From assembly GCA_947454055.1 (NCBI GenBank), contig CANGIS010000015.1, forward strand, positions 1 through 58,206: a stretch of DNA of 58,206 nucleotides, given 5' to 3'. The DNA comes from Hyphomicrobiales bacterium. Lineage in GTDB: Bacteria; Pseudomonadota; Alphaproteobacteria; Rhizobiales; Beijerinckiaceae. The position numbers were made by a program, and so were the translations under genes. The notes below the pieces were generated by a model. It did no database searches. It was not told the DNA's origin and saw only the letters and a list, made by a program, of their open reading frames with translations. Within the stretch, counting starts at the first letter, position 1, and the number at the start of each line of letters is the position of its first letter. Positions 33,726 to 41,940 of this stretch are shown here, in pieces.

Positions 33726-34577
33726 ATGTGTGATGGGTTCGCGACGGCCAAGCAGTCTTTGGCACTTGGGTTTATGGCCCTGTCCTTGGCGGCGTGTTCT
33801 ACAATGACGGCCGAGAGGATGCCGAAGCCCGGCTCATCGGCTGCCATGATTCCTGCGGCGCAGACCTATGCGGTTCACGGCGTCGACGTGTCGCGCTATC
33901 AGGGGCAGGTCAACTGGCGCGAAGCGCGGGCGGCCGGAACGCGGTTTGCCTATATCAAGGCGACCGAAGGCGGCGACCATGCCGACGAGAATTTTATGCC
34001 GCAATGGCTGGCCGCGCGCGATGCCGGCGTGCAGCGCGGGGCCTATCATTTCTATTATTGGTGCCGTCCGGTGAAAGACCAGATCAAATGGTTCTTCCGC
34101 AACGTGCCGGTCGAACGCGATGCGCTGCCACCTGTGTTGGATGTCGAATGGTACGGTGCGGCCAGCGAAAAATGCCCGAAAAAAGTGCCGAAGACCGAGG
34201 CGCTTGCCAATATGAAGCTTTTTCTGGACGCCGTCGAAAAGCACTATGGCAAGCGGCCCATGATCTATACGAGCATCGATTTCTACCGTGATATTCTGGT
34301 GGGTGAATTGCAGGACTACCCGCTCTGGGTGCGTACTGTTAACGCCCAGCCGAATGAACGCTATGGCGATCGCCGTTGGGTGATGTGGCAATATACCGAT
34401 ATGGGGCGTGTGCCAGGGATCAAGGGCAATGTCGATCGCAATGCTTTTGCCGGTACCGAGGAGGATTGGGCGCGGTTTGCCGGCCAATCCACGATGCGGG
34501 TAGCGGAGGCGGAACCTGATATGCCGGTTGTCGTTATGCCGGTGCCGCGTCCCAGGGGTTTGATCGCACGGAATTGA
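33726..34577 (+). CDS. GH25-family lysozyme, lipoprotein
   Basis: A 283-residue protein with a lipobox (LSLAAC, Cys24) and a glycoside hydrolase family 25 domain. The domain starts VHGVDVSRYQGQVNW with Asp54, continues with FAYIKATEGGDHAD and has the catalytic DVEWYG (Asp139, Glu141) and VMWQYTD near its end. It should cleave the glycan strands of peptidoglycan at the outer membrane or periplasm. Three consecutive ATGs occur at 33720-33728; the third has AGG 6 nt upstream. Placement beside the flagellin gene might suggest peptidoglycan opening for the flagellum, but the orientation is convergent and this is speculation. Confidence 0.87.
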   Translation: MCDGFATAKQSLALGFMALSLAACSTMTAERMPKPGSSAAMIPAAQTYAVHGVDVSRYQGQVNWREARAAGTRFAYIKATEGGDHADENFMPQWLAARDAGVQRGAYHFYYWCRPVKDQIKWFFRNVPVERDALPPVLDVEWYGAASEKCPKKVPKTEALANMKLFLDAVEKHYGKRPMIYTSIDFYRDILVGELQDYPLWVRTVNAQPNERYGDRRWVMWQYTDMGRVPGIKGNVDRNAFAGTEEDWARFAGQSTMRVAEAEPDMPVVVMPVPRPRGLIARN

Positions 34578-34626
34578 AGATATTTTTTCTTCGTCTTTCG
34601 GAGAACTAATTTTATTTCTTGAATAA

Positions 34627-34653
34627 AAAAGCGGGGCTTGAGGCCCCGCTTTT
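34627..34653. terminator. Bidirectional intrinsic terminator
   Basis: AAAAGCGGGGC (34627-34637), loop TTGAG, GCCCCGCTTTT (34643-34653): an 11-bp perfect stem with A-tract on one side and T-tract on the other, between the convergent GH25 lysozyme and flagellin genes. It can terminate both transcripts. Confidence 0.92.
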
Positions 34654-34675
34654 CTGTTTGGTGAACTCCGAGAGA

Positions 34676-36217
34676 TTAGCGGAGCAATTGCAACATCGAT
34701 TGGTCCGACTGCTTCGTGGCCGAGAGAATGGCCTGAGCGAAGCTCTGCTGAACCTGCAACGCCGCTGTCTTCGCGCTGACTTCCGTCATATCGGCAGCGG
34801 TTAGGTTGTTGGCGGTATCGTTGAGGAGGCTGACAAGCGAAGTGTTGAAGTCAACCCGGTTCTGAACGGTGGTCTGGAACTGGGCGACTTGCGCTACGCC
34901 TGTCTGCATCGTGGTCTGCGCATTTGTCAGTTTGGAAATCGCGGCCTGCAAACCGGTGAGCGAATTTCCGTTTGCATCGACGGTGTCATTGTTGGTTGCA
35001 AAATTATTTGCATAATCCTGTGCACCGACGGCATTGGTGAGGCCTAGGCCAACAGAGCCGAAACTTGCCGCGGCACCCGCATTGTTCTGAAGTTGAAGTG
35101 TGGTGGATGTGCCTTTTTCGTTAAAGGTCGCTAGCAGCGCATCACCGTTGAGCAAATTAACACCCGAAATCGACGCGTCTTTCAAAAACTGGTCGATCTG
35201 GTTGAGTGCCAATTTATACGAAACCGCAGCTGCCGCACGTTTAGCGTCGGCCGCAACAGCACCCACGCCAGCGGTGTAGTTGTTTTTCTGGCCCGACAAG
35301 GTTGCCGTCTGCCCAACACCGGCCGCGCCGCCAACGGTTTGAGTGTCGACGGAATAAGTCGCATTGGCCTGTGCAACATTTCGAACGCCGACAAGCATCT
35401 GGGATGCGTTGTTTGCGACGCCTGCTGCAAGAGCCGATATGCCGATACCGAACGTTGTATTCGATGAACCATCGGCGTTAATGGCGTTGTTGACGGTCAC
35501 GTTCAACGTCAATTGATTGCCTGCAGCGTTTGCGACTGCGTTAGTGGCAATATAGCCCGCACTGTTAGCTTGTGCGCCAACAGCGTTCATGCCGTTGATG
35601 AGGTTTTGAACATCACCAATCGTTGTCACGTTTTGTGGGTCATTTGCCGTTGTACCATTGCCTGCTCCAACTTTTTGATCGGCTGCAGCAGAAATTTTGA
35701 AGAATTTGGTCGTACCACCCGAGGAGAATGAGTAAACATTGCCTTGCGCAAGTCTCTGGCCACCCATTGTGACGTAATTGTTATTCGCATTGACGAAGGC
35801 TGTATTGGCGTTCGTGGCAGCGTAACCGCCTGCTGCGGTGAGCGCCCCAAAAACCATACTGCCTTGCGTGATGGTATCAGCCGAGGTTGAAAACGTTCCG
35901 CCAGTACCCACAACCTGTGACTGAGTTTGAGATGCGGCTTTGAGCACGTCCAGCGTATCGCTAATCGTCTTGCTGATGGATGTAAGACCTTGGCTTGCGG
36001 CTTTGATGGTCGACATATTCTGATTGAGCGTTGAGTTGATGCTCATGAGTCGGCTTGCGCGATCCGAATAGGTCTGCGAGCTAAGATAAGCGGCAAGGCC
36101 ATCTGACGAGCTGTTGACCTTCTTGCCTGAGAGCGCTTGAGCCTGATAATCCTGTAGATTGTTGTTGATGCTGATAAGGGCATTCATACCAGCAGCCATT
36201 GCCATGGACATAGACAT
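34676..36217 (-). CDS. Flagellin
   Basis: A 513-residue flagellin. The conserved ends are recognisable: the N-terminal coil with NALISINNNLQDYQAQALSG and SDGLAAYLSSQTYSDRAS, and the C-terminal AQFQTTVQNRVDFNTSLV through ADMTEVSAKTAALQVQQSF to QSMLQLLR. The middle (about 130-390) is glycine-, alanine- and asparagine-rich and variable. The N-terminus is divergent from the common MSSILTNxxAM type. AAGGA lies 9 nt before the ATG. No flagellin modification or chaperone gene except the FlaG-like gene upstream is nearby. Confidence 0.88.
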   Translation of the reverse strand: MSMSMAMAAGMNALISINNNLQDYQAQALSGKKVNSSSDGLAAYLSSQTYSDRASRLMSINSTLNQNMSTIKAASQGLTSISKTISDTLDVLKAASQTQSQVVGTGGTFSTSADTITQGSMVFGALTAAGGYAATNANTAFVNANNNYVTMGGQRLAQGNVYSFSSGGTTKFFKISAAADQKVGAGNGTTANDPQNVTTIGDVQNLINGMNAVGAQANSAGYIATNAVANAAGNQLTLNVTVNNAINADGSSNTTFGIGISALAAGVANNASQMLVGVRNVAQANATYSVDTQTVGGAAGVGQTATLSGQKNNYTAGVGAVAADAKRAAAAVSYKLALNQIDQFLKDASISGVNLLNGDALLATFNEKGTSTTLQLQNNAGAAASFGSVGLGLTNAVGAQDYANNFATNNDTVDANGNSLTGLQAAISKLTNAQTTMQTGVAQVAQFQTTVQNRVDFNTSLVSLLNDTANNLTAADMTEVSAKTAALQVQQSFAQAILSATKQSDQSMLQLLR

Positions 36218-36457
36218 TGGGATTCATCCTTCTGATGAGAAACCGTCTTCGCGTGATTGCAAAAATGGACGTCATTTTCTTTGACGTGTTCGAAGGATGA
36301 GGGGTGGCGGAGGTCTCAGAAATAGCGAAGACCAACTCAACGAAATTGTGGTTAATTTGTGCCCAAATTTAAATCGATGATTGAAAATTCATTTGTTGCA
36401 ACCGGTTTAGATCATATCAAAAATTATAATTATTCAGCCCTACAACCAGTAAGAGTG

Positions 36458-36472
36458 TTAACAAATCGTTAA
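36458..36472. promoter_or_regulatory. CtrA-like box upstream of flagellin
   Basis: TTAA-CAAATCG-TTAA is an exact TTAA-N7-TTAA, the CtrA consensus. It sits in the 267-bp gap between the FlaG-like gene and flagellin, about 240 bp before the flagellin ATG, which is far for direct activation; it could serve an unseen promoter or be fortuitous. Confidence 0.4.
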
Positions 36473-36484
36473 TCATGACTCGAA

Positions 36485-36832
36485 TTAACTTTTGATGGTT
36501 GTCGTACCTGGATGGGCGGCGTCCATCTGCCGGGCATAGGCTCGAATGCGCAGCATCGCTTCATCGGGCGATTGCGAGACTTGCTGGCCCGAATGGGTGT
36601 CGATGACGTGCAGGACGAGCTCGCCGGTTGTTTGGTCGATCGTGGTCCGGCGGGAGGTGGCCGGTGTCTGGCGGACAGCTTCGGGGGCTGGCTTGACGGG
36701 AGGTCGCGCGACAGCTGGGGCAGCTGTCGACGAGGGGGCAGCGAGGGCGGACGCCGAGATCGGCTGCTGCGTCGTTGTTTCCCGTTCGATGGGTAACGGG
36801 GCGAGGCGATTAAGGTTGGGGCTAATAGCCAT
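36485..36832 (-). CDS. FlaG-like protein
   Basis: A 115-residue protein with a low-complexity Pro/Ala/Thr-rich first half and a C-terminal segment TGELVLHVIDTHSGQQV followed by DEAMLRIRAYARQMD, which resembles the FlaG pattern (two short strands, then a helix containing LRLR-like residues). FlaG proteins influence filament length. AAGGAG lies 8 nt before the ATG. The gene is followed by flagellin on the same strand and preceded by a candidate sigma-54 promoter. Family assignment is tentative. Confidence 0.6.
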   Translation of the reverse strand: MAISPNLNRLAPLPIERETTTQQPISASALAAPSSTAAPAVARPPVKPAPEAVRQTPATSRRTTIDQTTGELVLHVIDTHSGQQVSQSPDEAMLRIRAYARQMDAAHPGTTTIKS

Positions 36833-36895
36833 GACCTGCTCCTTCTGGATTAATGTCAGAAGGGTAGAATAGCAGGCCGAACTTTATAAACTGTC

Positions 36896-36911
36896 GCGAA
36901 ATTAGCGCCAA
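36896..36911 (-). promoter_or_regulatory. Candidate sigma-54 promoter of the flaG-like gene
   Basis: On the minus strand: TTGGCGCTAATTTCGC, with GG and GC separated by exactly 10 bp, as required for RpoN. The predicted start of transcription is about 50 bp before the ATG at 36832. Confidence 0.45.
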
Positions 36912-36943
36912 ATTTGTTAAAATGTGACGGATGTTTCAGGTGC

Positions 36944-37417
36944 TCAAAATTTTCCCGAAACCATCAGGGCTGTCGAACGCGACGGGCGGTGTTGTGCCGA
37001 CATCGTGCCGCTTTGGCCATAGGTGGAAAGCGAACGGGTAGCCGCGACTTCGCTGGCGACCCCGCGCAAGAGGTTTTCAGAAACCGTGCGCAGCGTCTGG
37101 AGCGTGCGCAAATTGGCTTCGAGGCTCGCCTGTAACGCGCCTTGTCGCATTTTGATACGGTCAAGGCCAGAGGGTTTGAATCGTGCCAAGGCGATTGAAT
37201 TATCGCGGAATGCGGACAGGCCACGCTCATAGGAGCGGACTTCCAACGCTTTCCGCTCATGCAAGGCAAACGCGTCGGCTAGGCGTGCTGTAGCGAGGTG
37301 GTCGGTTTCCTCACGGATCACGGCTTCCACCGAATTAAGCCGGGCTTCCAGCAGGTCGATGAGGGCTTCGGCCTCGTCACGCGTGCGGACGGGAGGGTAA
37401 AGTGGCGTAGCGGTCAT
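36944..37417 (-). CDS. FlgN/FlbY-like flagellar protein
   Basis: A 157-residue, largely helical protein (DEAEALIDLLEARLNSVEAVIREE; ASLEANLRTLQTLRTVSENLLRGV) with a disordered serine-rich C-terminus. Its helical-hairpin composition resembles FlgN-type export chaperones. In Caulobacter the gene after flgI and cheL is flbY, and this protein occupies that place here. The ATG overlaps the stop of the rod-binding gene by 4 nt. Sequence similarity to FlbY could not be tested, so the name is by position and fold type. Confidence 0.6.
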   Translation of the reverse strand: MTATPLYPPVRTRDEAEALIDLLEARLNSVEAVIREETDHLATARLADAFALHERKALEVRSYERGLSAFRDNSIALARFKPSGLDRIKMRQGALQASLEANLRTLQTLRTVSENLLRGVASEVAATRSLSTYGQSGTMSAQHRPSRSTALMVSGKF

Positions 37418-37728
37418 GCGGAGGCTCCATGGTTGGCTTGCAGCCGAATGAGTTCGGAATAGATTGAAGGGGCAATGCCGACGCCACCCGATTTGGCAAC
37501 GCTTTTTCCCAGTTCGTCCGTCAGCATGCCACGCCAGGCATCGCCGCCTGTGCCTTGGCCACCCAAGGGACCATCGCCCGAGAGTTGTTTCGTCATTTCG
37601 CCAAACATCGATCCCAAAAACACGGACTCAAAATCCTCGGCGATTTTCCAAAGTTTTTTGTCTTTGGCGGCGACGGATGATGCGGGGCCGGAGATTGTCG
37701 ATGGGATAGTATGGAGGGTCGGTGTCAT
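37414..37728 (-). CDS. Rod-binding (CheL/FlgJ N-terminal-like) protein
   Basis: A 104-residue protein matching the rod-binding domain of FlgJ: KLWKIAEDFESVFLGSMFGEMTKQL, then GGDAWRGMLTDELGKSVAKSGGVGIA. It lacks the muramidase domain, as is usual in alphaproteobacteria, where it is called CheL or FlgJ-like. It would cap or scaffold the growing rod in the periplasm. Starts are GTG (37731) or ATG (37728); the ATG overlaps the flgI stop as TGATG. It is the middle gene of flgI-cheL-flbY. Confidence 0.82.
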   Translation of the reverse strand: MTPTLHTIPSTISGPASSVAAKDKKLWKIAEDFESVFLGSMFGEMTKQLSGDGPLGGQGTGGDAWRGMLTDELGKSVAKSGGVGIAPSIYSELIRLQANHGASA

Positions 37729-38843
37729 CACATCACCACAATATCGGCTTGGAGGGCGCCTGCGGCCTTGATCGCCTGCAGGATGGAAATGATGTCGCGG
37801 GGGCCAATACCGAGCGCGTTCAGCCCGTCCACCAGCTCCTTCAGCGTCACGCTTTCTTTCAACACGGCAAGTTTGTTATTGCCGCCTTGGTCAACCTGAA
37901 TGGTCGTGCGCGGCACCACAACGGTTTGTCCATTGCTGAACGGATCAGGCTGGCTGACCGCGGGCTGTTCGTTGACCGAGATAGTGAGATTGCCCTGCGC
38001 GATGGCGACCGTTGATACGCGCACATCCTTGCCCATTACAATCACGCCCGAGCGCTCATCGACCACGACGCGGGCGACCTGATCGGGGTCCACGCGCAAT
38101 TGTTCAATCTCGGTCAGCAATTGCACCATATTGCCCTTGAAGCTCTTCGGAATGGTGAGGTTGACGGTCGAGGGATCGGTCGGCTCCGCGGTATTGGTCG
38201 CCAAATATTCGTTGATGGCACTAGCGATGCGTTTGCCTGTGGTCAGATCCGGATTGCGCAGAGCGAGATGGACCGAGCGTGTATCTTTGAACTGGAAGTC
38301 GATTTCTTGCTCAATGAGGGCTCCGTTGGCGATGCGGCCGACGGTGGGGACGCCGCGGGTCAGGGTGGCTGCGGCCCCTTCGGCTTGAAATCCGGCGATG
38401 GCAACGGAGCCTTGGGCGACCGCGTAGATCTCGCCGGACGCGCCCATCAGCGGGGTGACGAGCAAGGTGCCGCCTTGTAGGCTCTTGGCATCGCCGAGCG
38501 CCGAGACGGTTACATCGATGCGCGACCCGCGGCGGCCAAAGGCGGGCAGATCGGCGGTTACCATGACGGCTGCGACATTGGCGGTGCGCAAATTGGCGCC
38601 GCGGGTGTTCACGCCCAGCCGTTCGAGCATTGCGGTTAGGCTTTGCTTCGTGAAGGGGGCATTGTTCAGCGTGTCGCCGGAGCCGTTAAGGCCGACTACA
38701 AGGCCATAACCGACCAGCTGGTTCTGCCGCACCCCCTCGATGGAGGCCAAATCCTTGATACGCGAAGTTTCTGCCCGCGCACCTTGTGCGGAGTACCCGA
38801 GGGCAAGGAGGGTGGTGAGGATCAGCGTTTTCATCAGGCGCAT
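37728..38843 (-). CDS. flgI: Flagellar P-ring protein FlgI
   Basis: A 371-residue secreted protein forming the P ring around the rod in the peptidoglycan layer. A signal peptide (MRLMKTLILTTLLALGYSA, cleavage after GARA) is followed by RIKDLASIEGVRQNQLVGYG and GLNGSGDTL, the family hallmark, and the C-terminal LKELVDGLNALGIGPRDIISILQAIKAAGAL. The frame begins with a GTG at 38852, but the ATG at 38841-38843 has AGAGAAG at better spacing (8 nt). A candidate sigma-54 promoter lies about 40 bp upstream. Confidence 0.94.
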   Translation of the reverse strand: MRLMKTLILTTLLALGYSAQGARAETSRIKDLASIEGVRQNQLVGYGLVVGLNGSGDTLNNAPFTKQSLTAMLERLGVNTRGANLRTANVAAVMVTADLPAFGRRGSRIDVTVSALGDAKSLQGGTLLVTPLMGASGEIYAVAQGSVAIAGFQAEGAAATLTRGVPTVGRIANGALIEQEIDFQFKDTRSVHLALRNPDLTTGKRIASAINEYLATNTAEPTDPSTVNLTIPKSFKGNMVQLLTEIEQLRVDPDQVARVVVDERSGVIVMGKDVRVSTVAIAQGNLTISVNEQPAVSQPDPFSNGQTVVVPRTTIQVDQGGNNKLAVLKESVTLKELVDGLNALGIGPRDIISILQAIKAAGALQADIVVM

Positions 38844-38890
38844 GGCATTCACTTCTCTGTGTTACCTCGATCGGCAACGTGCCTTAAGGT

Positions 38891-38907
38891 AAGCGAAGTC
38901 TATGCCA
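38891..38907 (-). promoter_or_regulatory. Candidate sigma-54 promoter of flgI
   Basis: Minus strand TGGCATAGACTTCGCTT has TGGCA, then GC exactly 10 bp after GG. The implied transcription start is about 38 bp before the flgI ATG. Caulobacter flgI belongs to the sigma-54-dependent late class. Confidence 0.5.
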
Positions 38908-39022
38908 CCCTAAATTTCCTGATAACTGTCTGAAAGGACAGTAATAATTTTAATGAATGGTACGATTTATCGGGCGAGAAATGGAAATTTATGATCGGTC
39001 GGGGCACGAATTTCCTAGTAAA

Positions 39023-39038
39023 TTTAGGATTTGTTAAC
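39023..39038 (+). promoter_or_regulatory. CtrA-like box upstream of fliX
   Basis: TTTA-GGATTTG-TTAAC is one base from the TTAA-N7-TTAAC consensus and lies 52 bp before the fliX ATG. Caulobacter fliX is a CtrA-controlled class II gene. Confidence 0.5.
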
Positions 39039-39089
39039 GCTAAATTTCTAGAAATGGATTGGCTTTTTGTGGATATCTGGAGGTGCGGC

Positions 39090-39506
39090 ATGCGGATTGC
39101 GGGGCAATCTCCGACGGGTTTGACCGTTCAGACCGGGCGAACTTCTTCGACCAAGGGAGCAGACGGTTTTCGGATCGAATTGGGGGCAGATGGCGCGCAT
39201 CAGGCCAAAGCAGTTCCGGCAAGCCTTGGTATCGGCTCGTTACAAGGTCTCATGGCCTTGCAAGAAGAGGTCGAGACCCCGCTTGTCCGGCGGCATCGAG
39301 CTGCCCGCCGCGGCTTTTCCTTGCTCGATACCCTTGGCACGTTGAAAGCCGGTTTATTGGCAGGCGTGCTCGATCAAAAGGCCCTGAGCACGCTGCAAGC
39401 GGGACTTGAGAGCCGGCGCGAGGCCGACCAGGACCCCGCTTTACGGGCAGCTTTGGACGCTATCGAGATTAGGACAGCGGTCGAATTGGCCAAATTGGGT
39501 CGATAA
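39090..39506 (+). CDS. fliX: Flagellar assembly regulator FliX
   Basis: A 138-residue protein beginning MRIAGQSPTGLTVQTG and containing RRGFSLLDTLGTLKAGLLAG and a C-terminal helix AALDAIEIRTAVELAKLGR, the FliX pattern. FliX couples early basal-body completion to the sigma-54 activator FlbD. The ATG at 39090 has GGAGG 7 nt upstream. It is transcribed divergently from flgI, as in Caulobacter. No flbD is in this window. Confidence 0.9.
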   Translation: MRIAGQSPTGLTVQTGRTSSTKGADGFRIELGADGAHQAKAVPASLGIGSLQGLMALQEEVETPLVRRHRAARRGFSLLDTLGTLKAGLLAGVLDQKALSTLQAGLESRREADQDPALRAALDAIEIRTAVELAKLGR

Positions 39507-39648
39507 CCTCCCGATCCGTTGGATTGTCGTAGCATCGTCATCAAAATCGCGCTAACAGACTGCCCGTGAATGGGTCCGTTGAGACCGGAGGTGCGGCGCA
39601 TTTGCCGCATGTCCGACCAAACGGTGGACACGACCAACAGGTAGAATG

Positions 39649-40071
39649 ATGAGCATCGCAGAAACGCTTGAACCTTCCTACAGGCCCTCGGAAGAGGAGT
39701 CTTTCATGAATGAACGGCAGCGGGACTATTTCCGCAAGAAGCTGCTGGACTGGAAAGATGACATTCTCAAAGAATCGCGTGAAACGCTGGCCAATCTTCA
39801 AAACGACAGCGAAAACCATCCCGATATTGCCGACCGCGCCTCGTCCGAAACGGATCGGTCGATCGAGTTGCGGTCACGCGACCGGCAACGCAAGCTGATT
39901 TCAAAGATCGACGCCGCATTGGCGCGGATCGAGGAAGGCACATACGGCTTCTGCGAGGAGACTGGCGAGCCGATCTCGATCAAGCGTCTGGATGCGCGGC
40001 CGATTGCTACCCTCTCGATCGAGGCGCAGGAACGCCACGAACGTAACGAGCGTGTTCACCGCGACGATTAA
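39649..40071 (+). CDS. dksA: DksA-type RNA polymerase-binding factor
   Basis: A 140-residue DksA/TraR-family protein that binds the RNA polymerase secondary channel and works with ppGpp. A coiled coil (FMNERQRDYFRKKLLDWKD; ADRASSETDRSIELRSRDR with the tip aspartate/alanine of the DksA type) precedes the finger region, which reads FCEETGEPISIKRLDARP and SIEAQERHERN. Only one of the four zinc cysteines remains, a form common in alphaproteobacteria. Adjacent ATGs at 39646 and 39649 follow an AGG site; the second has better spacing (7 nt). Confidence 0.92.
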   Translation: MSIAETLEPSYRPSEEESFMNERQRDYFRKKLLDWKDDILKESRETLANLQNDSENHPDIADRASSETDRSIELRSRDRQRKLISKIDAALARIEEGTYGFCEETGEPISIKRLDARPIATLSIEAQERHERNERVHRDD

Positions 40072-40103
40072 GCGGGGGCACATGGGCGTAAGCCTAAAAG
40101 AGA

Positions 40104-40130
40104 CGCCTCCCGCGGGAGAAACGAGAGGCG
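40104..40130. terminator. Possible stem-loop between dksA and flgH
   Basis: CGCCTC (40104-40109) and GAGGCG (40125-40130) flank an inner CCCGCGGG palindrome in the convergent dksA/flgH gap. There is no T-tract, so this may be only a transcript-stabilising hairpin or a rho-independent terminator in weak form. Confidence 0.3.
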
Positions 40131-40182
40131 CGCGGTCGGGCCGGCGATGGCTTGGGGAGCAGCCGGCGACGTCAATTCAGGA

Positions 40183-40932
40183 TTAAAACGGCAGGATGAC
40201 GTCCATCACCTGCTGGCCGTAACGGGGCTGTTGGACATCGCTGATCTGCCCCCGCCCGCCATAGGCCAAACGGGCCTCGGCGATTTTGGTCGAATCGATC
40301 GTGTTGTCGTTTTCGATGTCCTCGGGGCGAATGACGCCGCCCACGATGAGTTCGCGCACTTCGAAATTGACGCGGACCTCTTGCTTGCCTTCCAACACCA
40401 TATTGCCGTTGGGCAAAATCTGGGTGACGATGGCCGCCACATTGGTGGTGAGCGTTTCCGCCCGCTTGACCGATCCAACACCGTCGCTGGAGGTGGCAGA
40501 TGTGGCATTGACCAGCGAGCCTGCATTGGCGCCCGCGAACACCTGCTGGGTCTGGGTCTCAAGACCGAAAAGGTTCGGCACACCCATCGAATCGGAATTG
40601 GATCGGGCCCGTTTGGTTTCGTTGGCAATGTCCGCACTATCTTTGAAATTGACCTTGACCGTGACAATGTCGCCGATCTGGCGGGCGCGCTGATCTTTGA
40701 AAAAACTGCGCGAGCCTTGTTGCCAAAGCGAATTGGCGGCGTGGTTGACGGGAACTGGATCGGGCATTGGCATCCGGACCGGCTTATAATCGGGGCTGGC
40801 CGTCGGGTCATCAATGGCAGAAAGGGCTGGCGCACGGCCGACCGAGGCCAGACGTTCTGCCGTATTACAACCCGCCATGCTGAGGGTCAGCAGCAACAGG
40901 CCGAGTTTCAGGGTTTGCGATTGAAGATCCAT
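40183..40932 (-). CDS. flgH: Flagellar L-ring protein FlgH
   Basis: A 249-residue outer-membrane lipoprotein forming the L ring. The signal ends in the lipobox SMAGC (Cys22). Family motifs are NSLWQQGSRSFFKDQRARQIGDIVTV, NVAAIVTQILPNGNMVLEGKQEV, VRELIVGGVIRPEDI and ARLAYGGRGQISDVQQPRYGQQ at the C-terminus. The ATG at 40930-40932 has GAGGA 7 nt upstream. It is the last gene of flgF-flgG-flgA-flgH, 10 bp after flgA. Confidence 0.95.
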   Translation of the reverse strand: MDLQSQTLKLGLLLLTLSMAGCNTAERLASVGRAPALSAIDDPTASPDYKPVRMPMPDPVPVNHAANSLWQQGSRSFFKDQRARQIGDIVTVKVNFKDSADIANETKRARSNSDSMGVPNLFGLETQTQQVFAGANAGSLVNATSATSSDGVGSVKRAETLTTNVAAIVTQILPNGNMVLEGKQEVRVNFEVRELIVGGVIRPEDIENDNTIDSTKIAEARLAYGGRGQISDVQQPRYGQQVMDVILPF

Positions 40933-40942
40933 TATCATTTCC

Positions 40943-41935
40943 TCACTGGACCGTGTTGGCGGCTTGGCGACTGGACAGCGAAGCCTGAGGCTCGGCAGCA
41001 ACGGCCACCGTGCCCGGTCCTGTCACCGTGGCGAAAATCAGTTTTTTCGACTGGGGATTTAGGACCGAGATCATATCGCCGAGCGCACCGGATTCATTGG
41101 CTTTACCGCGCAGCGTCAGATGAAGTCCGCCCACCGCATAGGTCACGCTGACGGCCATCGCTTTTTCGACCAGAACCGGCTTCATCACGAGATCTTCGGT
41201 AATGATCGAACCGGTCGTGATGCCCGTTCGGGCAGCTTGACCGCTAAGCTGGGAAGGGCGAACCGGTACGATGCCAGCCAGTGATTTGCGGTCGTGCTTT
41301 TCAATACGGATATCGCTTTGTGCAAACACATCATTTTTCCCCAAAGCGCGGGTGGTGATGGGCACCTCAACGATATCGGCGATGTGGCCTTCGACCTTGA
41401 GCGGCGCATTTGCCAAGCTCGCGCTGCCCGGTACAGTGATGGTGGCTATAAAATGCAGCGTTGCACGGTCAATGTTCAATTCGGCGATGACGGGGGCGCC
41501 CGCGACGCCATCCTCGACATAGAGGTCGGGAAGGGGCGCATTGGTGTCCAGTGTATAGTCGGGCTGATCGAAAGCGCCTTTGGTCATCATGGCTTGTTTG
41601 AGGCTGGCATCGAGTTCGGCCGCGGCGATGCGGCGGCCATGGCGGGTGACGGTGACGCCGCCGGTCACATCGCCGAGCATTTGCCTGATACCGAGCCGTT
41701 GCGCCGCCTCGATGATCCGCGTGCTGCGGATGGTGCCGGTCTGGCCAGGCGAGGGGGCGAGGAAAATGCCGACGGTTGGCAGGTTGGGGCCGTCGATCAA
41801 GTCCGCCAAAGAGATGGTGGGACCTGACACCATGACGAAGGGTTTGAGCACAGGGGTGCTGCCCTCCGAGGCCATGCCGGGTGAAACGGCTAGCAGGCTG
41901 GCGGAGGCAAGTGAAAGGATGATGCATTTCATCAT
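40943..41935 (-). CDS. flgA: P-ring assembly chaperone FlgA
   Basis: A 330-residue periplasmic protein with a signal peptide (MMKCIILSLASASLLAVSPGMA). The C-terminal half carries an SAF-type domain and the typical VPITTRALGKNDVFAQSDI, GQAARTGITTGSIITEDLV and VEKAMAVSVTYAVGGLHLTLRGKA segments of FlgA, which helps FlgI subunits assemble the P ring. The N-terminal part is longer than in enteric FlgA, as in other alphaproteobacteria. It starts 5 bp after the flgG stop. Confidence 0.9.
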   Translation of the reverse strand: MMKCIILSLASASLLAVSPGMASEGSTPVLKPFVMVSGPTISLADLIDGPNLPTVGIFLAPSPGQTGTIRSTRIIEAAQRLGIRQMLGDVTGGVTVTRHGRRIAAAELDASLKQAMMTKGAFDQPDYTLDTNAPLPDLYVEDGVAGAPVIAELNIDRATLHFIATITVPGSASLANAPLKVEGHIADIVEVPITTRALGKNDVFAQSDIRIEKHDRKSLAGIVPVRPSQLSGQAARTGITTGSIITEDLVMKPVLVEKAMAVSVTYAVGGLHLTLRGKANESGALGDMISVLNPQSKKLIFATVTGPGTVAVAAEPQASLSSRQAANTVQ

Positions 41936-41940
41936 GGCTT

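Noticed and set aside
36340-36360. Sigma-54-like sequence before flagellin (TTGGGCACAAATTAACC on the minus strand)
   Set aside because: The -24 half is good but the -12 half has CC instead of GC at the required spacing, so I do not count it as a promoter.
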